A stretch of 64,000 nt of DNA from Methylobacterium sp. UNC378MF (GCF_900103195.1 NZ_FMWU01000009.1:62001-126000), one strand, 5' to 3'; counted from the stretch's first letter, positions 20,704-30,750 are shown. The notes: generated by a model not told the origin, from the letters alone. Numbers and translations: made by a program.

Positions 20704-21675
20704 ATGACCCCGACCCCCTCAACGCAGGCACCGACCGGTTCGGTCAAGGCAGTCACGCCGGCCGCCGATTTTACCCACAGGTTGACGGAGGTCGCCGGGA
20801 CGGTCGAGACCTTCCTGGTCGAGCGGCTCGGCCCCACGCCCGGTGCCGGCGAGATCGCCCGGCCGCCGCGCCTGATGGAAGCCATGCGCCACGCGGTGCT
20901 CGGCGGCGGCAAGCGTCTCCGGCCGTTCCTGGCCATCGAGACCGCCCGGATGCTCGGCGGTTCGGAGGCCGCGGCCCTGGCCGCCGGGGCCGGCGTCGAG
21001 CTGGTCCATTGCTACAGCCTCGTCCACGACGATCTGCCGGCCATGGACGACGACGACATGCGCCGCGGCAAGCCGACCGTGCACAAGGCCTACGATGAGG
21101 CCACCGCGATCCTGGTCGGCGACGCCCTGCAGACGCTGGCCTTCGAGATCGTCGCCGATCCGACCTGGCAGCCGGATGCGCGCATCCGCGCCGATCTCGT
21201 GCTCGGCCTCGCCCGCGCCTCAGGCCTCGGCGGCATGGTCGGCGGCCAGCTCCTCGACCTGACCGCCGAGGGCCGGTTCGGCGCGGCCAACATGGACGTG
21301 GACGACACCCTGCGGATGCAGGCGATGAAGACAGGGGCGATCCTGGCCTTCTCGGTGGAGGCCGGCGCGATCGTCGGCGGCGCCGACGAGGGCCAGCGGG
21401 CGGCCCTCCTGCGCTACGGCCTCGCTTTGGGCCAAGCCTTCCAGATCGCCGACGACATCCTCGACCGGGAAGCCTCACCCGAAGCCATGGGCAAGGCCAC
21501 CGGCAAGGACAAGGAGGCCGGCAAGGCGACGCTCGTCGACCGTCTCGGCATCGACGGTGCCCGCGCCGAATGCGACCGGCTCGTCGGCGTCTGCGAGGAC
21601 GCGGTGTCGTCCTGGGGGGAGGGTGCCCGCGTCCTCCGGGATGCCGCCCGCTTCACGGTCGCCCGCAAGACCTGA
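20704..21675 (+). CDS. ispA: polyprenyl (farnesyl/geranylgeranyl) diphosphate synthase
   Basis: ATG at 20704 (MTPTPSTQ) gives 323 residues; an in-frame TTG at 20668 is disfavoured. The first aspartate-rich motif DDLPAMDDDD is at 109-118 with the insertion typical of bacterial type II FPP synthase, and the second is DDILD near 245. GGGKRLRP and GDALQTLAFE are conserved. It condenses IPP with DMAPP/GPP to farnesyl diphosphate for quinones, hopanoids and carotenoids. No dxs or xseB adjoins, unlike in many bacteria. A GGPP synthase assignment cannot be excluded by eye. Confidence 0.9.
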   Translation: MTPTPSTQAPTGSVKAVTPAADFTHRLTEVAGTVETFLVERLGPTPGAGEIARPPRLMEAMRHAVLGGGKRLRPFLAIETARMLGGSEAAALAAGAGVELVHCYSLVHDDLPAMDDDDMRRGKPTVHKAYDEATAILVGDALQTLAFEIVADPTWQPDARIRADLVLGLARASGLGGMVGGQLLDLTAEGRFGAANMDVDDTLRMQAMKTGAILAFSVEAGAIVGGADEGQRAALLRYGLALGQAFQIADDILDREASPEAMGKATGKDKEAGKATLVDRLGIDGARAECDRLVGVCEDAVSSWGEGARVLRDAARFTVARKT

Positions 21676-21904
21676 CCTTAGGCGGGGATATCCGCGCACG
21701 GCCTCGGCGGGGCCGCCATGCGAGGGCACGGCGGTCCTGTCGATCCATTATCGCACGCGCGGCGAAGCGGCCCAGGGCAGCGCACCGTCTCCGAGCGTGA
21801 CGGTGCCGGATTGCGTCGCTCCGCTCGCGGAGGCGGATCCGCACTGCTTCGCCCGGATCCGCCTGACGCGCACCTGATGCGGCGCGTCGGAGCTTACGCG
21901 GCCC

Positions 21905-23137
21905 TCAGAGCCGGTTGTTCTTGTTGTGGACGTCGAGGCAGACGGCGGCGAGCAGGACGACGCCCTTGATCACCTGCTGGTAGTCGACGCCGATCCCCAG
22001 CATCGACATCCCGTTGTTCATGATGCCGATGATGAAGGCACCGATCACGACGCCCGAGACCTTGCCGATGCCGCCGGCCGCCGAGGCGCCGCCGATGAAG
22101 CAGGCCGCGATCACGTCGAGTTCGAACCCGACGCCGGCCTTCGAGTTCGCCGTGTTGAGCCGGGCCACGAAGATCATCCCGGCGAGCCCCGCCAACGCGC
22201 CCATATTGGCGAAGGTCAGGAAGGTGAGCCGCTCTGTCCTGATCCCGGACAGGCGAGCGGCCTTGATGTTGCCGCCGAGCGCGTAGATCCGCCGCCCGAT
22301 CGTCGTCCGCGTGGTGATGAAGTGATAGAGCATCACCAGGGCGAACATGACGAGCAGGACGTTGGGCAGGCCGCGATAGGCGCTCATCTGATACGCGAAG
22401 GCGAGCATCAGCGTTGCGGTCACGCCGTTGCGGAAGATGAAGGACGCCAGGGACTCGGCCGGACCCTCCGCCCGGATCCGCGCCTGCCGGCGCCGCCAGT
22501 TCAGGCCGATCAGAAGCGCGGTGACGCCGAACGCGATCAGGAGCGCGGTCCAGGGTCCGGCGAAATTGGCCAGAAACCCTTTGGAAAGCAGCTGGAACAC
22601 GTCCGGGAAGGGGCCGATCGAGGCCCCCTGGAGGAGCGCCTGCGTCAGGCCCCGGAAGACCAGCATCCCGGCCAGGGTCACGATGAAGCTCGGGATGGCG
22701 AGATAGGCCACGAAGTAGCCCTGTACCCCGCCGATGATCGCGCCGACCACCAGACACAGGGCGGTCGCGGTCAGCGGGTCGACCTGAAAGCGCACCATCA
22801 GCAGGGCCGCGAGCGCCCCGATAAAGCCGACCACGGAGCCGATCGACAGGTCGATATGTCCGGCCACGATGACCAGCAGCATCCCGAGCGCCATCACGAC
22901 GACGTAGCTGTTCTGGAGGATCAGGTTGGTCAGGTTCAGCGGCTGGAACAGGACGCCGCCGGTCGCGACCTCGAAGAACAGCGTGATGACCGCCAGCGCG
23001 AAGATCAGCCCGTAGGCGCGCAGCTGCGCCATCGGCAGGCGTCCGCGCCGCCGGGCCTGCGGCTCGCCCGCGGCCGCGCCGCCCGTGAAGAGGTCGCCGC
23101 CGGGATTCATGGACTTGCTCGCCGTGATGTCGGTCAT
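21905..23137 (-). CDS. gguB: monosaccharide ABC transporter permease (GguB/XylH type)
   Basis: ATG at 23137 overlaps the gguA stop (ATGA) and gives 410 residues; the much longer frame above it is the shadow of gguA. There are multiple hydrophobic segments. [20 protein letters not shown] is the conserved permease motif of sugar (CUT2) importers, and [15 protein letters not shown] is the EAA-like loop that meets the ATPase. The order chvE-gguA-gguB matches the Agrobacterium multiple-monosaccharide system. A spacer of about 230 bp without recognised genes lies beyond the stop, before ispA. Confidence 0.93.
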   Translation of the reverse strand: MTDITASKSMNPGGDLFTGGAAAGEPQARRRGRLPMAQLRAYGLIFALAVITLFFEVATGGVLFQPLNLTNLILQNSYVVVMALGMLLVIVAGHIDLSIGSVVGFIGALAALLMVRFQVDPLTATALCLVVGAIIGGVQGYFVAYLAIPSFIVTLAGMLVFRGLTQALLQGASIGPFPDVFQLLSKGFLANFAGPWTALLIAFGVTALLIGLNWRRRQARIRAEGPAESLASFIFRNGVTATLMLAFAYQMSAYRGLPNVLLVMFALVMLYHFITTRTTIGRRIYALGGNIKAARLSGIRTERLTFLTFANMGALAGLAGMIFVARLNTANSKAGVGFELDVIAACFIGGASAAGGIGKVSGVVIGAFIIGIMNNGMSMLGIGVDYQQVIKGVVLLAAVCLDVHNKNNRL

Positions 23138-24669
23138 CCGTTCAGGCCCTTGGAGCGCATGATCGCGCGCATGATCGCTTCCTGGCTGGCCTCGGCCCGC
23201 GGGAACTCGGCCACGAAGCGCCCCTCGTTCATCACGTAGATGCGGTCGCAGAGGCCGAGCAGCTCCGGCATCTCGGACGAGATCATCAGGACGCCGCGCC
23301 CGTCCTCGGCCAGTTCGTTGATGATGCTGTAGATCTCGTATTTGGCGCCGACATCGATGCCGCGGGTCGGCTCGTCGAGGATCAGCACCTTGGGCTGGGT
23401 GAACAGCCACTTGCTCAGCACGACCTTCTGCTGATTTCCGCCGGACAGGTTCACGGTCTGCTGCGTCACCCCGAAGGAACGGATACGCATCTTCGTGCGG
23501 AAGCCGGTGGCGACCCGGTGCTCGACCGCCTCGTCGATCACCGCGGCAGTGGAGACCCCGGGCAGATTCGCGAGCGTCGTGTTCCGGGCGATATCCTCGC
23601 CCAGCACCAGCCCGAGCTGCTTGCGGTCCTCGGTGACGTAGGCGATGCCCGCCGCGATCGCCCGGTCGATCGTCGAGACGTCGACCTCCGCACGGTCGAT
23701 CCGGACGGTGCCGCGGATGCCCTGGCCGTAGGACCGGCCGAAGAGGCTCATGGCGAGTTCCGTCCGGCCCGAGCCCATCAGGCCGGCGACCCCGACGATC
23801 TCGCCCCTGCGCAGGGTCAGGCCGACATTGCGCACCACCACCCGGTCGGCATGGACCGGGTGGTGGACCGTCCAGTCGCGCACCTCCATCAGCACGTCGC
23901 CGATCCGCGGCGCGCGCACCGGATAGCGGTTCTCCAGCGTGCGGCCGACCATCGCCCGGATGATGCGGTCCTCGTCGATCGCGCCATTGCGGCAATCGAG
24001 CGTCTCGACGGTGGTGCCGTCGCGCAGGACGGTGATCCGGTCGGCCACTCTGGCGATCTCGTTGAGCTTATGGGAGATCAGGATCGAGGCGATGCCCCGA
24101 GCCTTGAAGCGCAGCAGAAGCTGCAGCAGGGCCTCGCTGTCCGTCTCGCTCAACGATGCCGTCGGTTCGTCGAGGATCAGCAGCTTGACCTTCTTGGCGA
24201 TGGCCTTGGCGATCTCCACGAGCTGCTGCTTGCCGACGCCGAGATGGGTGACGAGGGTGTCGGGGCTCTCGTCGAGCCCCACCATCGCCATCAATTCGCG
24301 GGCGCGGGCATAGACCCGGCCCTGGTCGATGATCCCGAACCGGGCCGGCTCATTGCCGAGGAAGATGTTCTCGGCGATCGACAGGTAGGGCACCAGGGCG
24401 AGTTCCTGGTGGATGATCACGATGCCACGGCGCTCGCTGTCGGAGATATCCCGGAAATGGCCGGGCCGGCCCTCATAGGTGATGTCGCCCGCGTAGGACC
24501 CGTGGGGATAGACGCCGCTCAGGACCTTCATCAGCGTCGATTTCCCGGCGCCGTTCTCGCCGACCAGGGCGAGGATCTCGGCGGGCTCGACGGTGAGGTT
24601 GACGTCGTCGAGGGCCTTCACGCCCGGGAAGGTCTTGGAGATCCCCCGCATTTCGAGGACGGGCTGCAT
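23134..24669 (-). CDS. gguA: monosaccharide ABC transporter ATP-binding protein (GguA type)
   Basis: ATG at 24669 ([20 protein letters not shown]) gives 511 residues, the normal length for tandem-ATPase sugar importers. The first domain has Walker A GENGAGKS at 37-44 and Walker [13 protein letters not shown]. The second has the typical degenerate loop GLMGSGRTE, then [15 protein letters not shown] and [13 protein letters not shown]. It powers uptake through GguB of sugars delivered by ChvE. It is translationally coupled to gguB, and 101 bp separates it from chvE with a strong hairpin between. Confidence 0.95.
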   Translation of the reverse strand: MQPVLEMRGISKTFPGVKALDDVNLTVEPAEILALVGENGAGKSTLMKVLSGVYPHGSYAGDITYEGRPGHFRDISDSERRGIVIIHQELALVPYLSIAENIFLGNEPARFGIIDQGRVYARARELMAMVGLDESPDTLVTHLGVGKQQLVEIAKAIAKKVKLLILDEPTASLSETDSEALLQLLLRFKARGIASILISHKLNEIARVADRITVLRDGTTVETLDCRNGAIDEDRIIRAMVGRTLENRYPVRAPRIGDVLMEVRDWTVHHPVHADRVVVRNVGLTLRRGEIVGVAGLMGSGRTELAMSLFGRSYGQGIRGTVRIDRAEVDVSTIDRAIAAGIAYVTEDRKQLGLVLGEDIARNTTLANLPGVSTAAVIDEAVEHRVATGFRTKMRIRSFGVTQQTVNLSGGNQQKVVLSKWLFTQPKVLILDEPTRGIDVGAKYEIYSIINELAEDGRGVLMISSEMPELLGLCDRIYVMNEGRFVAEFPRAEASQEAIMRAIMRSKGLNG

Positions 24670-24702
24670 GCGGCGCCTACCAGCTCGGACTGCACGTTCG
24701 GA

Positions 24703-24729
24703 CCCCGCGCCAGCCTTGGTGGCGCGGGG
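24703..24729 (-). promoter_or_regulatory. hairpin between chvE and gguA
   Basis: CCCCGCGCCA and TGGCGCGGGG form a perfect 10-bp stem with a 7-nt loop in the chvE-gguA spacer. Such structures after binding-protein genes are known to keep binding-protein mRNA more abundant than the permease part. That role is inferred here from position. Confidence 0.55.
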
Positions 24730-24770
24730 ATGGGACCGGACGGAGCGGTCGCGCTCCGCCGCAGCCTCGA

Positions 24771-25844
24771 TCACTTGAGCTGTTCGAGGGTGTAGTAGCC
24801 GGTATCGACCAGAGCCGACTTCCAGTTGGCCTTGGTGACGATCACCGGCGTCAGCAGGAAGGAGGGAACGATCTTCTTGCCGTTGTCGTAGGTCTTCGAA
24901 TCGTTGACCTCGGGCTTTCGGCCGGCCTCCAGGGCGTCGATCATCGCCACGGTGACCTTCGCCAGATCCCGCGTGTCCTTGAAGATGGTCGCCGTCTGCT
25001 CGCCCGCGATGATCGACTTGACCGATTGCAGCTCGGCATCCTGGCCGCTGACCACCGGCAGCGGCACGGCGCCGGAGCCGTAGCCGACGCTCTTCACCGA
25101 GGAGAGGATGGCCGTGGAGATGCCGTCATAGGGCGAGAGCACCGCGTCGAGATGGGCGTTGCCGTAATAGGCGGAGAGCAGGTTATCCATCCGGGCCTGG
25201 GCGGTCGCCGGATCCCAGCGCAGGGTCGACACCTTGTCCATGCCGAACTGGCCCGACCGCACCACGAGCTTCTTCGCATCGAGGTAGGGTTTCAGCACCG
25301 ACAGGGCGCCGTCGTAGAAAAAGTATGCGTTATTGTCGTCGGGCGAACCGCCGAACAGCTCGATGGTGAACGGTCCCTTTCCATCCTTAAGCCCGAGGGC
25401 GTCGACAATGGAGGTGGCCTGCTGGACACCAACCTTATAGTTGTCGAAGGTGGCGTAGTAATCGACATTGGGCGTGCCCCTGATGAGCCGGTCATAGGCA
25501 ATGACCTTGACGCCGCGCTCGCTCGCCTTCGCCAGCACATCACTGAGGGTCGTGCCGTCGATGGAGGCGATCACCAGGATCTTCACGCCCTTGGTGAGCA
25601 TGTTCTCGATCTGAGCGAGCTGCGTGGGGATGTCGTCATCCGCATATTGCAGATCCGGCTTGTAGCCCTTTTCCTTGAGCAGCCGGACGATGTTGTTACC
25701 GTCGTCGATCCAGCGCTGCGACGACTTCGTGGGCATGGCGACCCCGATCGAATCACCACTCGCCGCCTGCGCCGGTCCAACGGCGTGCCCACCCAGAAGC
25801 GACACAGCCAGAAAGAGCCGGGAAAACATCCATTTCGCGACCAT
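24771..25844 (-). CDS. chvE: ChvE-like periplasmic multiple-sugar binding protein
   Basis: The protein has 357 residues with a Sec signal ([21 protein letters not shown]). The mature start [20 protein letters not shown], then [55 protein letters not shown] and [20 protein letters not shown] follow Agrobacterium ChvE almost phrase by phrase. ChvE binds glucose, galactose, arabinose, xylose and others, and in Agrobacterium also signals to VirA. No VirA or GbpR relative is here, so uptake is the safe role. A strong AAGGGGGG ribosome site precedes the start. Confidence 0.95.
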   Translation of the reverse strand: MVAKWMFSRLFLAVSLLGGHAVGPAQAASGDSIGVAMPTKSSQRWIDDGNNIVRLLKEKGYKPDLQYADDDIPTQLAQIENMLTKGVKILVIASIDGTTLSDVLAKASERGVKVIAYDRLIRGTPNVDYYATFDNYKVGVQQATSIVDALGLKDGKGPFTIELFGGSPDDNNAYFFYDGALSVLKPYLDAKKLVVRSGQFGMDKVSTLRWDPATAQARMDNLLSAYYGNAHLDAVLSPYDGISTAILSSVKSVGYGSGAVPLPVVSGQDAELQSVKSIIAGEQTATIFKDTRDLAKVTVAMIDALEAGRKPEVNDSKTYDNGKKIVPSFLLTPVIVTKANWKSALVDTGYYTLEQLK

Positions 25845-26551
25845 GATTCCCCCCTTTATTCGGAATTGTTCGGCCTTATTCGCGTTTTTTATGTTAATTA
25901 ATTCGATTTTTTACAGAAATAATCAGTCATAAAAAACTTGTAAACAACAATCAGCAGCAATCGATGTTAAGCACCGGAGGTTCAACCAGACGTGAGATCA
26001 TTTGATTTTCTGGCAACGCCATGCAGAACTCTGACCGGTTCGGCGATACTGTCTGCACGTGATCGATCCGGCCACAAAGGTCGTTATGCGAACCTGTCTT
26101 GCCCTCTCCGCGCAGAAGCCCGGTCGCAACCGGAACGATCCCGCCGAACGATTTGTATGAGTTATGATCTGGACCGTCAATTAGTGCGGCGATGTTATGC
26201 GCCCCAAAAGTGCGGCTGTGGTCGCCTGGCTGAGCGGCAGACAGACCCGCGCGACGGCAATGGCCGGCGCATCGCGAGCCCGGAGCAGGCAGGGCTCCAA
26301 CTTATGTCATTCGCGTGGGATTCGCAGGCGGCGCCCGTGCAGTGCAGAGTGTCCGAGCGCCGGCCGGCGTCCGACCTGGGAGCCCCGTCGGAGCCCTCTC
26401 GATCGCGGAAAACGCATCCGAACGAGGCTCACGGCGGCGGCTCCACCCGCGCCCTCAATCGGCGGTCATGGGCCCGAGAGCCCGTCCCGAACAGGCTCTG
26501 AAAGCCTGGTTCGGGGGCGCCTCCACGCGGGATCTCGGCGCCGGGGCCGGC
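25845..26551. other. 707-bp intergenic region with AT-rich leader upstream of chvE
   Basis: The part at about 25858-25990 is strikingly AT-rich for this genome (runs such as GTTTTTTATGTTAATTAATT and CATAAAAAACTTG), and probably holds the chvE promoter and regulator sites. On the minus strand TTTACA followed by an AT-rich stretch is a possible -35, but no convincing -10 is seen. The remainder (26000-26480) has short open frames on both strands with no family-like sequence and mixed codon use. One hairpin near 26500 is listed separately. I see no supported gene. Confidence 0.6.
26486..26515 (-). terminator. hairpin downstream of the SDR gene
   Basis: CCCGAAC-a-GGCT pairs with AGCC-tg-GTTCGGG around a 5-nt loop, about 37 bp past the SDR stop on the minus strand. 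No T-run, so possibly a factor-dependent end. Confidence 0.4.
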
Positions 26552-27301
26552 TCAGCCGCGGCCGACGAACGGCATCTTGGTGGCCATGATGGTCATGAAC
26601 TGCACGTTGGCCTCGAGCGGCAGGCTCGCCATGGTGAGAACCGCCTGGCCGACATGGTCCGGGTCCATCACCGCCTCGGCCCGGAGGGAACCGTCCGCCT
26701 GGGGCACGCCGGCCTTCATCTTGCCGCCCATCGGCGTGTCGGCGTTGCCGATGTCGATCTGGCCGCAGGCGATGTCGTAGGCGCGCCCGTCGAGGGAGGT
26801 CGCCTTGGTCAGCCCGGTCACGGCGTGCTTGGTCGCCGTGTAGGCGATGGAATTCGGCCGGGGCGCGTGGGCCGAGATCGAGCCGTTGTTGATGATCCGG
26901 CCGCCGCGGGGATCCTGGTCGCGCATGATCCGGAAGGCGTGCTGCGTGCACAGGAACAGGGCGGTGAGGTTGGTGTCGACCACCTGCCGCCAGGTCTCGA
27001 GGGGCAGATCCTCCAGCGGAACCGCCGGGGCTCCGATCCCCGCATTGTTGAACAGCAGGTCGAGCCGTCCGAACTCCGCCCGCGTGCGGGCGAACAGGGC
27101 GGCGATCGAATCCGGATCGGTCACGTCGGTGGAGACCGCCAGGGCCCCGTGGCCGATCTGCGCGGCGACCTCGTCGAGCAGGGCCTGACGCCGCCCGGAG
27201 AGCACGACGCGCCATCCGGCGCCGGCGAGCGCCAGGGCAGCCGCCTTGCCGACACCCGTCCCGGCTCCGGTCACGATCGCGATCCGCTGTGCCTTCGACA
27301 T
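26552..27301 (-). CDS. short-chain dehydrogenase/reductase
   Basis: The protein has 249 residues, classical SDR length. The cofactor loop TGAGTGVG is at 11-18, NNAG at 85-88, Ser141 in NNGSIS, and the catalytic Tyr154/Lys158 in YTATK. The Arg-rich region after the second strand (SGRRQALL) suggests NADP(H) preference. The C-terminal [11 protein letters not shown] is conserved in a subgroup found in many alphaproteobacteria. The substrate is unknown. It is divergent from the cNMP-patatin gene. Confidence 0.92.
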   Translation of the reverse strand: MSKAQRIAIVTGAGTGVGKAAALALAGAGWRVVLSGRRQALLDEVAAQIGHGALAVSTDVTDPDSIAALFARTRAEFGRLDLLFNNAGIGAPAVPLEDLPLETWRQVVDTNLTALFLCTQHAFRIMRDQDPRGGRIINNGSISAHAPRPNSIAYTATKHAVTGLTKATSLDGRAYDIACGQIDIGNADTPMGGKMKAGVPQADGSLRAEAVMDPDHVGQAVLTMASLPLEANVQFMTIMATKMPFVGRG

Positions 27302-27462
27302 GCATTCCTCCCGGTTTCGGCGTTGCTCCGCCTGTAGCGGATGGCCGACGCCGCGCGAAGGGATCGGCGTTTCAGATGCGGGAAGCGGTCACGGGGCGTA
27401 CCGGCGCGCGCAGTGCGCTATGGTGGTGCGAAACACATCGGATACGGGAGGGGAACGGGACG

Positions 27463-27522
27463 ATGGCGCTGGGTTCGTCGGCAGGCCTGCGCGGGACGAT
27501 CAACGCGGTGGTTCCCGCGTGA
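27463..27522 (+). CDS. possible 19-aa leader peptide coupled to the patatin gene
   Basis: ATG at 27463 has a good GGGAGGGG site about 8 nt upstream and encodes MALGSSAGLRGTINAVVPA. Its TGA overlaps the GTG of the next gene as GTGA. The GTG itself has no clear ribosome site of its own, so coupled translation would explain its start. A short coincidental frame is also possible. No regulatory codon run is visible in the peptide. Confidence 0.35.
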   Translation: MALGSSAGLRGTINAVVPA

Positions 27523-29252
27523 GCGGACCCGAGATCCCGTTCCTGGCCGGCCTCGAAGCGTCGGCGGTCGCGGCCATACGGGCCCGCATGGTGCCGCTGG
27601 CGGTGCCGGGCGGCCGGACCCTCTTCGAGCAGGGCGATACCGGAGACGCGCTCTACACGCTGGTTTCGGGCGCGGTCGGCATCTCGGCCCGCGACCATGC
27701 GGGGCGGCCGACCCGGATCGCGCGGCTCCGACCGCCGGAGACCTTCGGCGAGATGGCGCTGCTCTCGGACGCGCCGCGGGCGGCCACCGTGATGGCCCTG
27801 CGCGATTCGCACCTCCTGCGGCTCACTCGCGACGCCTTCGAGGCGGTGATCGCCGAACATCCGCACACGCTCCTCTACTTCGCCCGGATGCTGGCCGACC
27901 GTCTGCGGGCGACCCACGACGGCTACTCGGTCCACCACGCACCGCGGATCTTCACGATCCTGTCCGTGACGGAGGGGCCCGATCCGGCGCGGGTGGCGCG
28001 GCAGCTCGCCGCCGCGTTCGACGCCCTGCTGCCCGGCACGACCGGCTGCCTCACCGACTGGCCGGAGGGCGCCGACGAGGCATGGTTCCAGGCCTTCGAG
28101 GGCGACCACACGCGCACGATCTTCGCGGCGCACGAAATCGACTGCCCCTGGTGCCGCCAGAGCCAGCGGCGCGGTGACCATGTCCTGCTCCTGGCCGAGC
28201 CCGGCGCAGCGCCGCGACCGGGCGTGGCCGCCTATCTCGAGCGGGTGCGCTCCGACTGGATCCGTATGGACCTCGTCGTCCTCCAGGATCCCGCGGCCTG
28301 CCGCCCGAAGCCCCTCCATCCGGAGGTGGCCGCCTTGCCCGCGGCCATGCGGATCCAGCTTCGGGACGGCAACCAGGGGGATCTGCACCGCCTCGCCCGG
28401 CTCGCCAGCGGCGCCGCGCGGGGCCTCGTCCTCGGCGGGGGCGGGGCGCGGGGGCTCGCCCATCTCGGGGTGCTCAAGGCCCTCGACGAGGTGTCCTGCG
28501 CGCCGGATTTCGTCGGCGGGACCAGCATGGGGGCGATCATCGCGGCGAGCCTCGCCATGGGCTGGGGCGTGGCGGAGATCCAGGCGCAGATCGAGGCGTT
28601 CTTCGCCACCAGCAACCCGATCAACGACTACACCCTGCCGCTGCACGCGCTGACCCGCGGCGCCAAGGTCGATGCCGGCCTCGCCGCGCGCTACGGCGGC
28701 GTGCGCATCGAGGATCTCTGGCTGCCGTTCTTCTGCGTCTCGTCGAACCTGACCACCGGCAACACCATGGTGCACCGCTCGGGCGACTTGCCGAAGGCCC
28801 TGCGGGCCAGCATCGCGATTCCCGGCCTGCTGCCGCCGGTGCTCTGCGACGAGGGTGTCCTGGTGGATGGCGGGATGATGAACAACCTCCCGGCCGACGT
28901 CGCCGCCGGGCTGGAGCGCGGCCCGGTTCTGGCCGTCGATGTCGGCACCGACCGGGCGTTCCAGGACATGCCGCGGCGCGGTTGGAGCGGCAGGATCATG
29001 CGCAAACTGATCGGCTCGCCGCTGGCGATGCCGGGCCTGGCACCGCTGCTGCTGCGCGCCGCCACCGTATCGAGCGACGCCCAGAGCCTGATGGCGGCGG
29101 CCCACGCGACCGCCGTGCTCAAGCCCCAGCTGTCCGGAATCGATCTACGGGCCTGGTCGCGCTTCCGCGAATCGGCAGAGCTCGGCTACCGGGAAACCCG
29201 CGCCGGCATCGCGTCCGGCACGCTGGCGCGCTGGCTCGACCCGCTGCGGTGA
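27519..29252 (+). CDS. cyclic-nucleotide-binding domain/patatin phospholipase fusion (NTE-like)
   Basis: GTG at 27519 gives 577 residues; a longer frame is open, but its N-terminus is not protein-like. Residues about 8-130 form a cNMP-binding domain with the phosphate-binding pattern FGEMALLSDAPRAATV (76-91). A variable middle contains EIDCPWCRQSQRRGDHVLLL. The patatin domain starts near 302 with LVLGGGGARGLAHLG. Nucleophile motif GTSMG (about 335) and DGGMMNN (Asp about 450) give the Ser-Asp dyad. It resembles RssA/neuropathy-target-esterase proteins that hydrolyse (lyso)phospholipids, possibly gated by a nucleotide. Confidence 0.92.
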   Translation: MSGPEIPFLAGLEASAVAAIRARMVPLAVPGGRTLFEQGDTGDALYTLVSGAVGISARDHAGRPTRIARLRPPETFGEMALLSDAPRAATVMALRDSHLLRLTRDAFEAVIAEHPHTLLYFARMLADRLRATHDGYSVHHAPRIFTILSVTEGPDPARVARQLAAAFDALLPGTTGCLTDWPEGADEAWFQAFEGDHTRTIFAAHEIDCPWCRQSQRRGDHVLLLAEPGAAPRPGVAAYLERVRSDWIRMDLVVLQDPAACRPKPLHPEVAALPAAMRIQLRDGNQGDLHRLARLASGAARGLVLGGGGARGLAHLGVLKALDEVSCAPDFVGGTSMGAIIAASLAMGWGVAEIQAQIEAFFATSNPINDYTLPLHALTRGAKVDAGLAARYGGVRIEDLWLPFFCVSSNLTTGNTMVHRSGDLPKALRASIAIPGLLPPVLCDEGVLVDGGMMNNLPADVAAGLERGPVLAVDVGTDRAFQDMPRRGWSGRIMRKLIGSPLAMPGLAPLLLRAATVSSDAQSLMAAAHATAVLKPQLSGIDLRAWSRFRESAELGYRETRAGIASGTLARWLDPLR

Positions 29253-29375
29253 GATGTCCGCGTGCGGCAGCGCACGGTCGCCGCCGCGCGACCTGTAACC
29301 CTGAGCCTGCGGCTCCGATCTCTTCCACACGACGTCCCCAAGACGTCTGTCAGACGACCTTTGGAGATCAGAGCC

Positions 29376-29573
29376 ATGACCTACCTCGCCACGCCTCCCG
29401 TCGTCCCCGGTCGTGAGCAGGTTCGGGACGCCGCGGCCGACCGCTCCGCACCGCAAGCGCTGCTGCACGGCGCCGCCTTCGTGCTGCTGTGTCTCTGGAC
29501 GCGCACGGCGCCGGACCGCCTGCGAGACCAGCTCTCTCCGGAAGCCGGCGCTTGCGCCACGCTCGGCTTCTGA
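29376..29573 (+). CDS. small hypothetical protein, 65 aa
   Basis: The ATG follows a GGAG site at about 9 nt. The product has one moderately hydrophobic segment (ALLHGAAFVLLCLW) and two cysteines, with no recognised family. It lies 123 bp after the patatin gene and 69 bp before the hydrolase. Coding status rests on the ribosome site and frame length only. Confidence 0.4.
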   Translation: MTYLATPPVVPGREQVRDAAADRSAPQALLHGAAFVLLCLWTRTAPDRLRDQLSPEAGACATLGF

Positions 29574-29642
29574 GCGGATCGGACCCGTGCGCGCACGCGT
29601 TCTCAGCCGGTGGGAGATCGACATGACGAAGTGGGAGACGCG

Positions 29643-30500
29643 ATGCACGGCGCGGGCGTGAGATTCCGCCGGGTCGCGCTACCGGAGGTCAGCCTGCACG
29701 TGGCCGAGGCGGGTTTGGAGACGGGACCACCGACTATCCTGCTGCACGGCTTCCCGGAATTCTGGTACGGCTGGCGCCATCAGATCGGGCCGCTCGCCGA
29801 AGACGGCCTGCGGGTCATCGTCCCGGACCAGCGCGGCTACGGGCTGAGCGACAAGCCGGCCGGGATCGCCGCCTATCACCTCGACCGGCTGGCAGACGAC
29901 GTCCTGGCGCTGGCCGACGCCTACGGCGCCGCCACGGTGCGGCTGGTCGGCCATGATTGGGGCGGCCTCGTCGCGTGGTGGGTCGCGAGCCGCAACCCCG
30001 ACCGGGTCGACCGGCTGGCGATCCTCAACGCGCCGCACCCCGCCGTGGTGGGCGCCTACATGCGGCACCATCCCGGCCAATGGCTGCGCAGCACCTATGT
30101 CGGCCTGTTCCAGCTCCCCCTCCTGCCCGAACGACTGCTCACGGCGGATCGCGGCCGAGCCCTGCGCCGCGCGCTGACGACGTCCAGCCGCCCCGGCGCC
30201 TTCACGAGCGCCGACCTCGACCGCTACGTCGAGGCCTGGCTGCAGCCCGGCGCGATGACCGGCATGCTCAACTGGTACCGGGCGCTGGTTCGGCTGCCGC
30301 GGGCGAGCCCGCCCCGGGTCCGGGTGCCGGTGCTGATCCTCTGGGGTCGGCGGGATACCGCGCTGCAACCCGGATTGGCGGAGGCGAGCCTCGCAATCTG
30401 CGACGCCGGCCGGATCCGCTGGTACGAGCAGGCCAGCCACTGGCTCGCGCACGAGGAACCCGCATCCGTCAACGCGGAACTCCGCGCCTTCCTGCGCTGA
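29643..30500 (+). CDS. alpha/beta hydrolase, epoxide hydrolase-like
   Basis: ATG at 29643 (MHGAGVRFRRVALPEVSLHV) has a GGGAGA site and gives 285 residues. The oxyanion motif HGFPEFWYGWRHQI is at about 36-49. LVGHDWGGLVAWW gives the nucleophile Asp in G-H-D-W-G, a signature of soluble epoxide hydrolases and haloalkane dehalogenases rather than serine esterases. LILWGRRDTALQP carries the acid position, and ASHWLAHEEP the catalytic His. It therefore probably opens epoxides or hydrolyses haloacetate-type substrates. No pathway genes adjoin. Confidence 0.92.
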   Translation: MHGAGVRFRRVALPEVSLHVAEAGLETGPPTILLHGFPEFWYGWRHQIGPLAEDGLRVIVPDQRGYGLSDKPAGIAAYHLDRLADDVLALADAYGAATVRLVGHDWGGLVAWWVASRNPDRVDRLAILNAPHPAVVGAYMRHHPGQWLRSTYVGLFQLPLLPERLLTADRGRALRRALTTSSRPGAFTSADLDRYVEAWLQPGAMTGMLNWYRALVRLPRASPPRVRVPVLILWGRRDTALQPGLAEASLAICDAGRIRWYEQASHWLAHEEPASVNAELRAFLR

Positions 30501-30750
30501 GCCGCAGGGGTCCCAGGAGATCACGCGCAGCGCTGGGCACGTTCCCTGCGCACGAGGTGCAGGTATAGGTCTAATGCATGGATGAGCCCCGACAGTGCCA
30601 ACGTCGGCGCGGCCGAGTACGTGCGGGGAGCTCCGGTAATCCGCTCTCGATCCGAGAACCGCGCTATATTTTTCGTTCTCTGATGCGGAACATGACGAGC
30701 ATCAGTTTCTTACCTGGTGACTTACAAGAGCGGATCGGAGTTGCTCCACG

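Noticed and set aside
21905..23995. Single 696-residue minus-strand gene
   Set aside because: The upper part is a shadow of gguA in another frame; real family sequence begins at ATG 23137.
25992..26501. 169-residue plus-strand frame upstream of chvE
   Set aside because: No ribosome site, no family-like stretch, and no consistent codon bias; competing frames look equally random.
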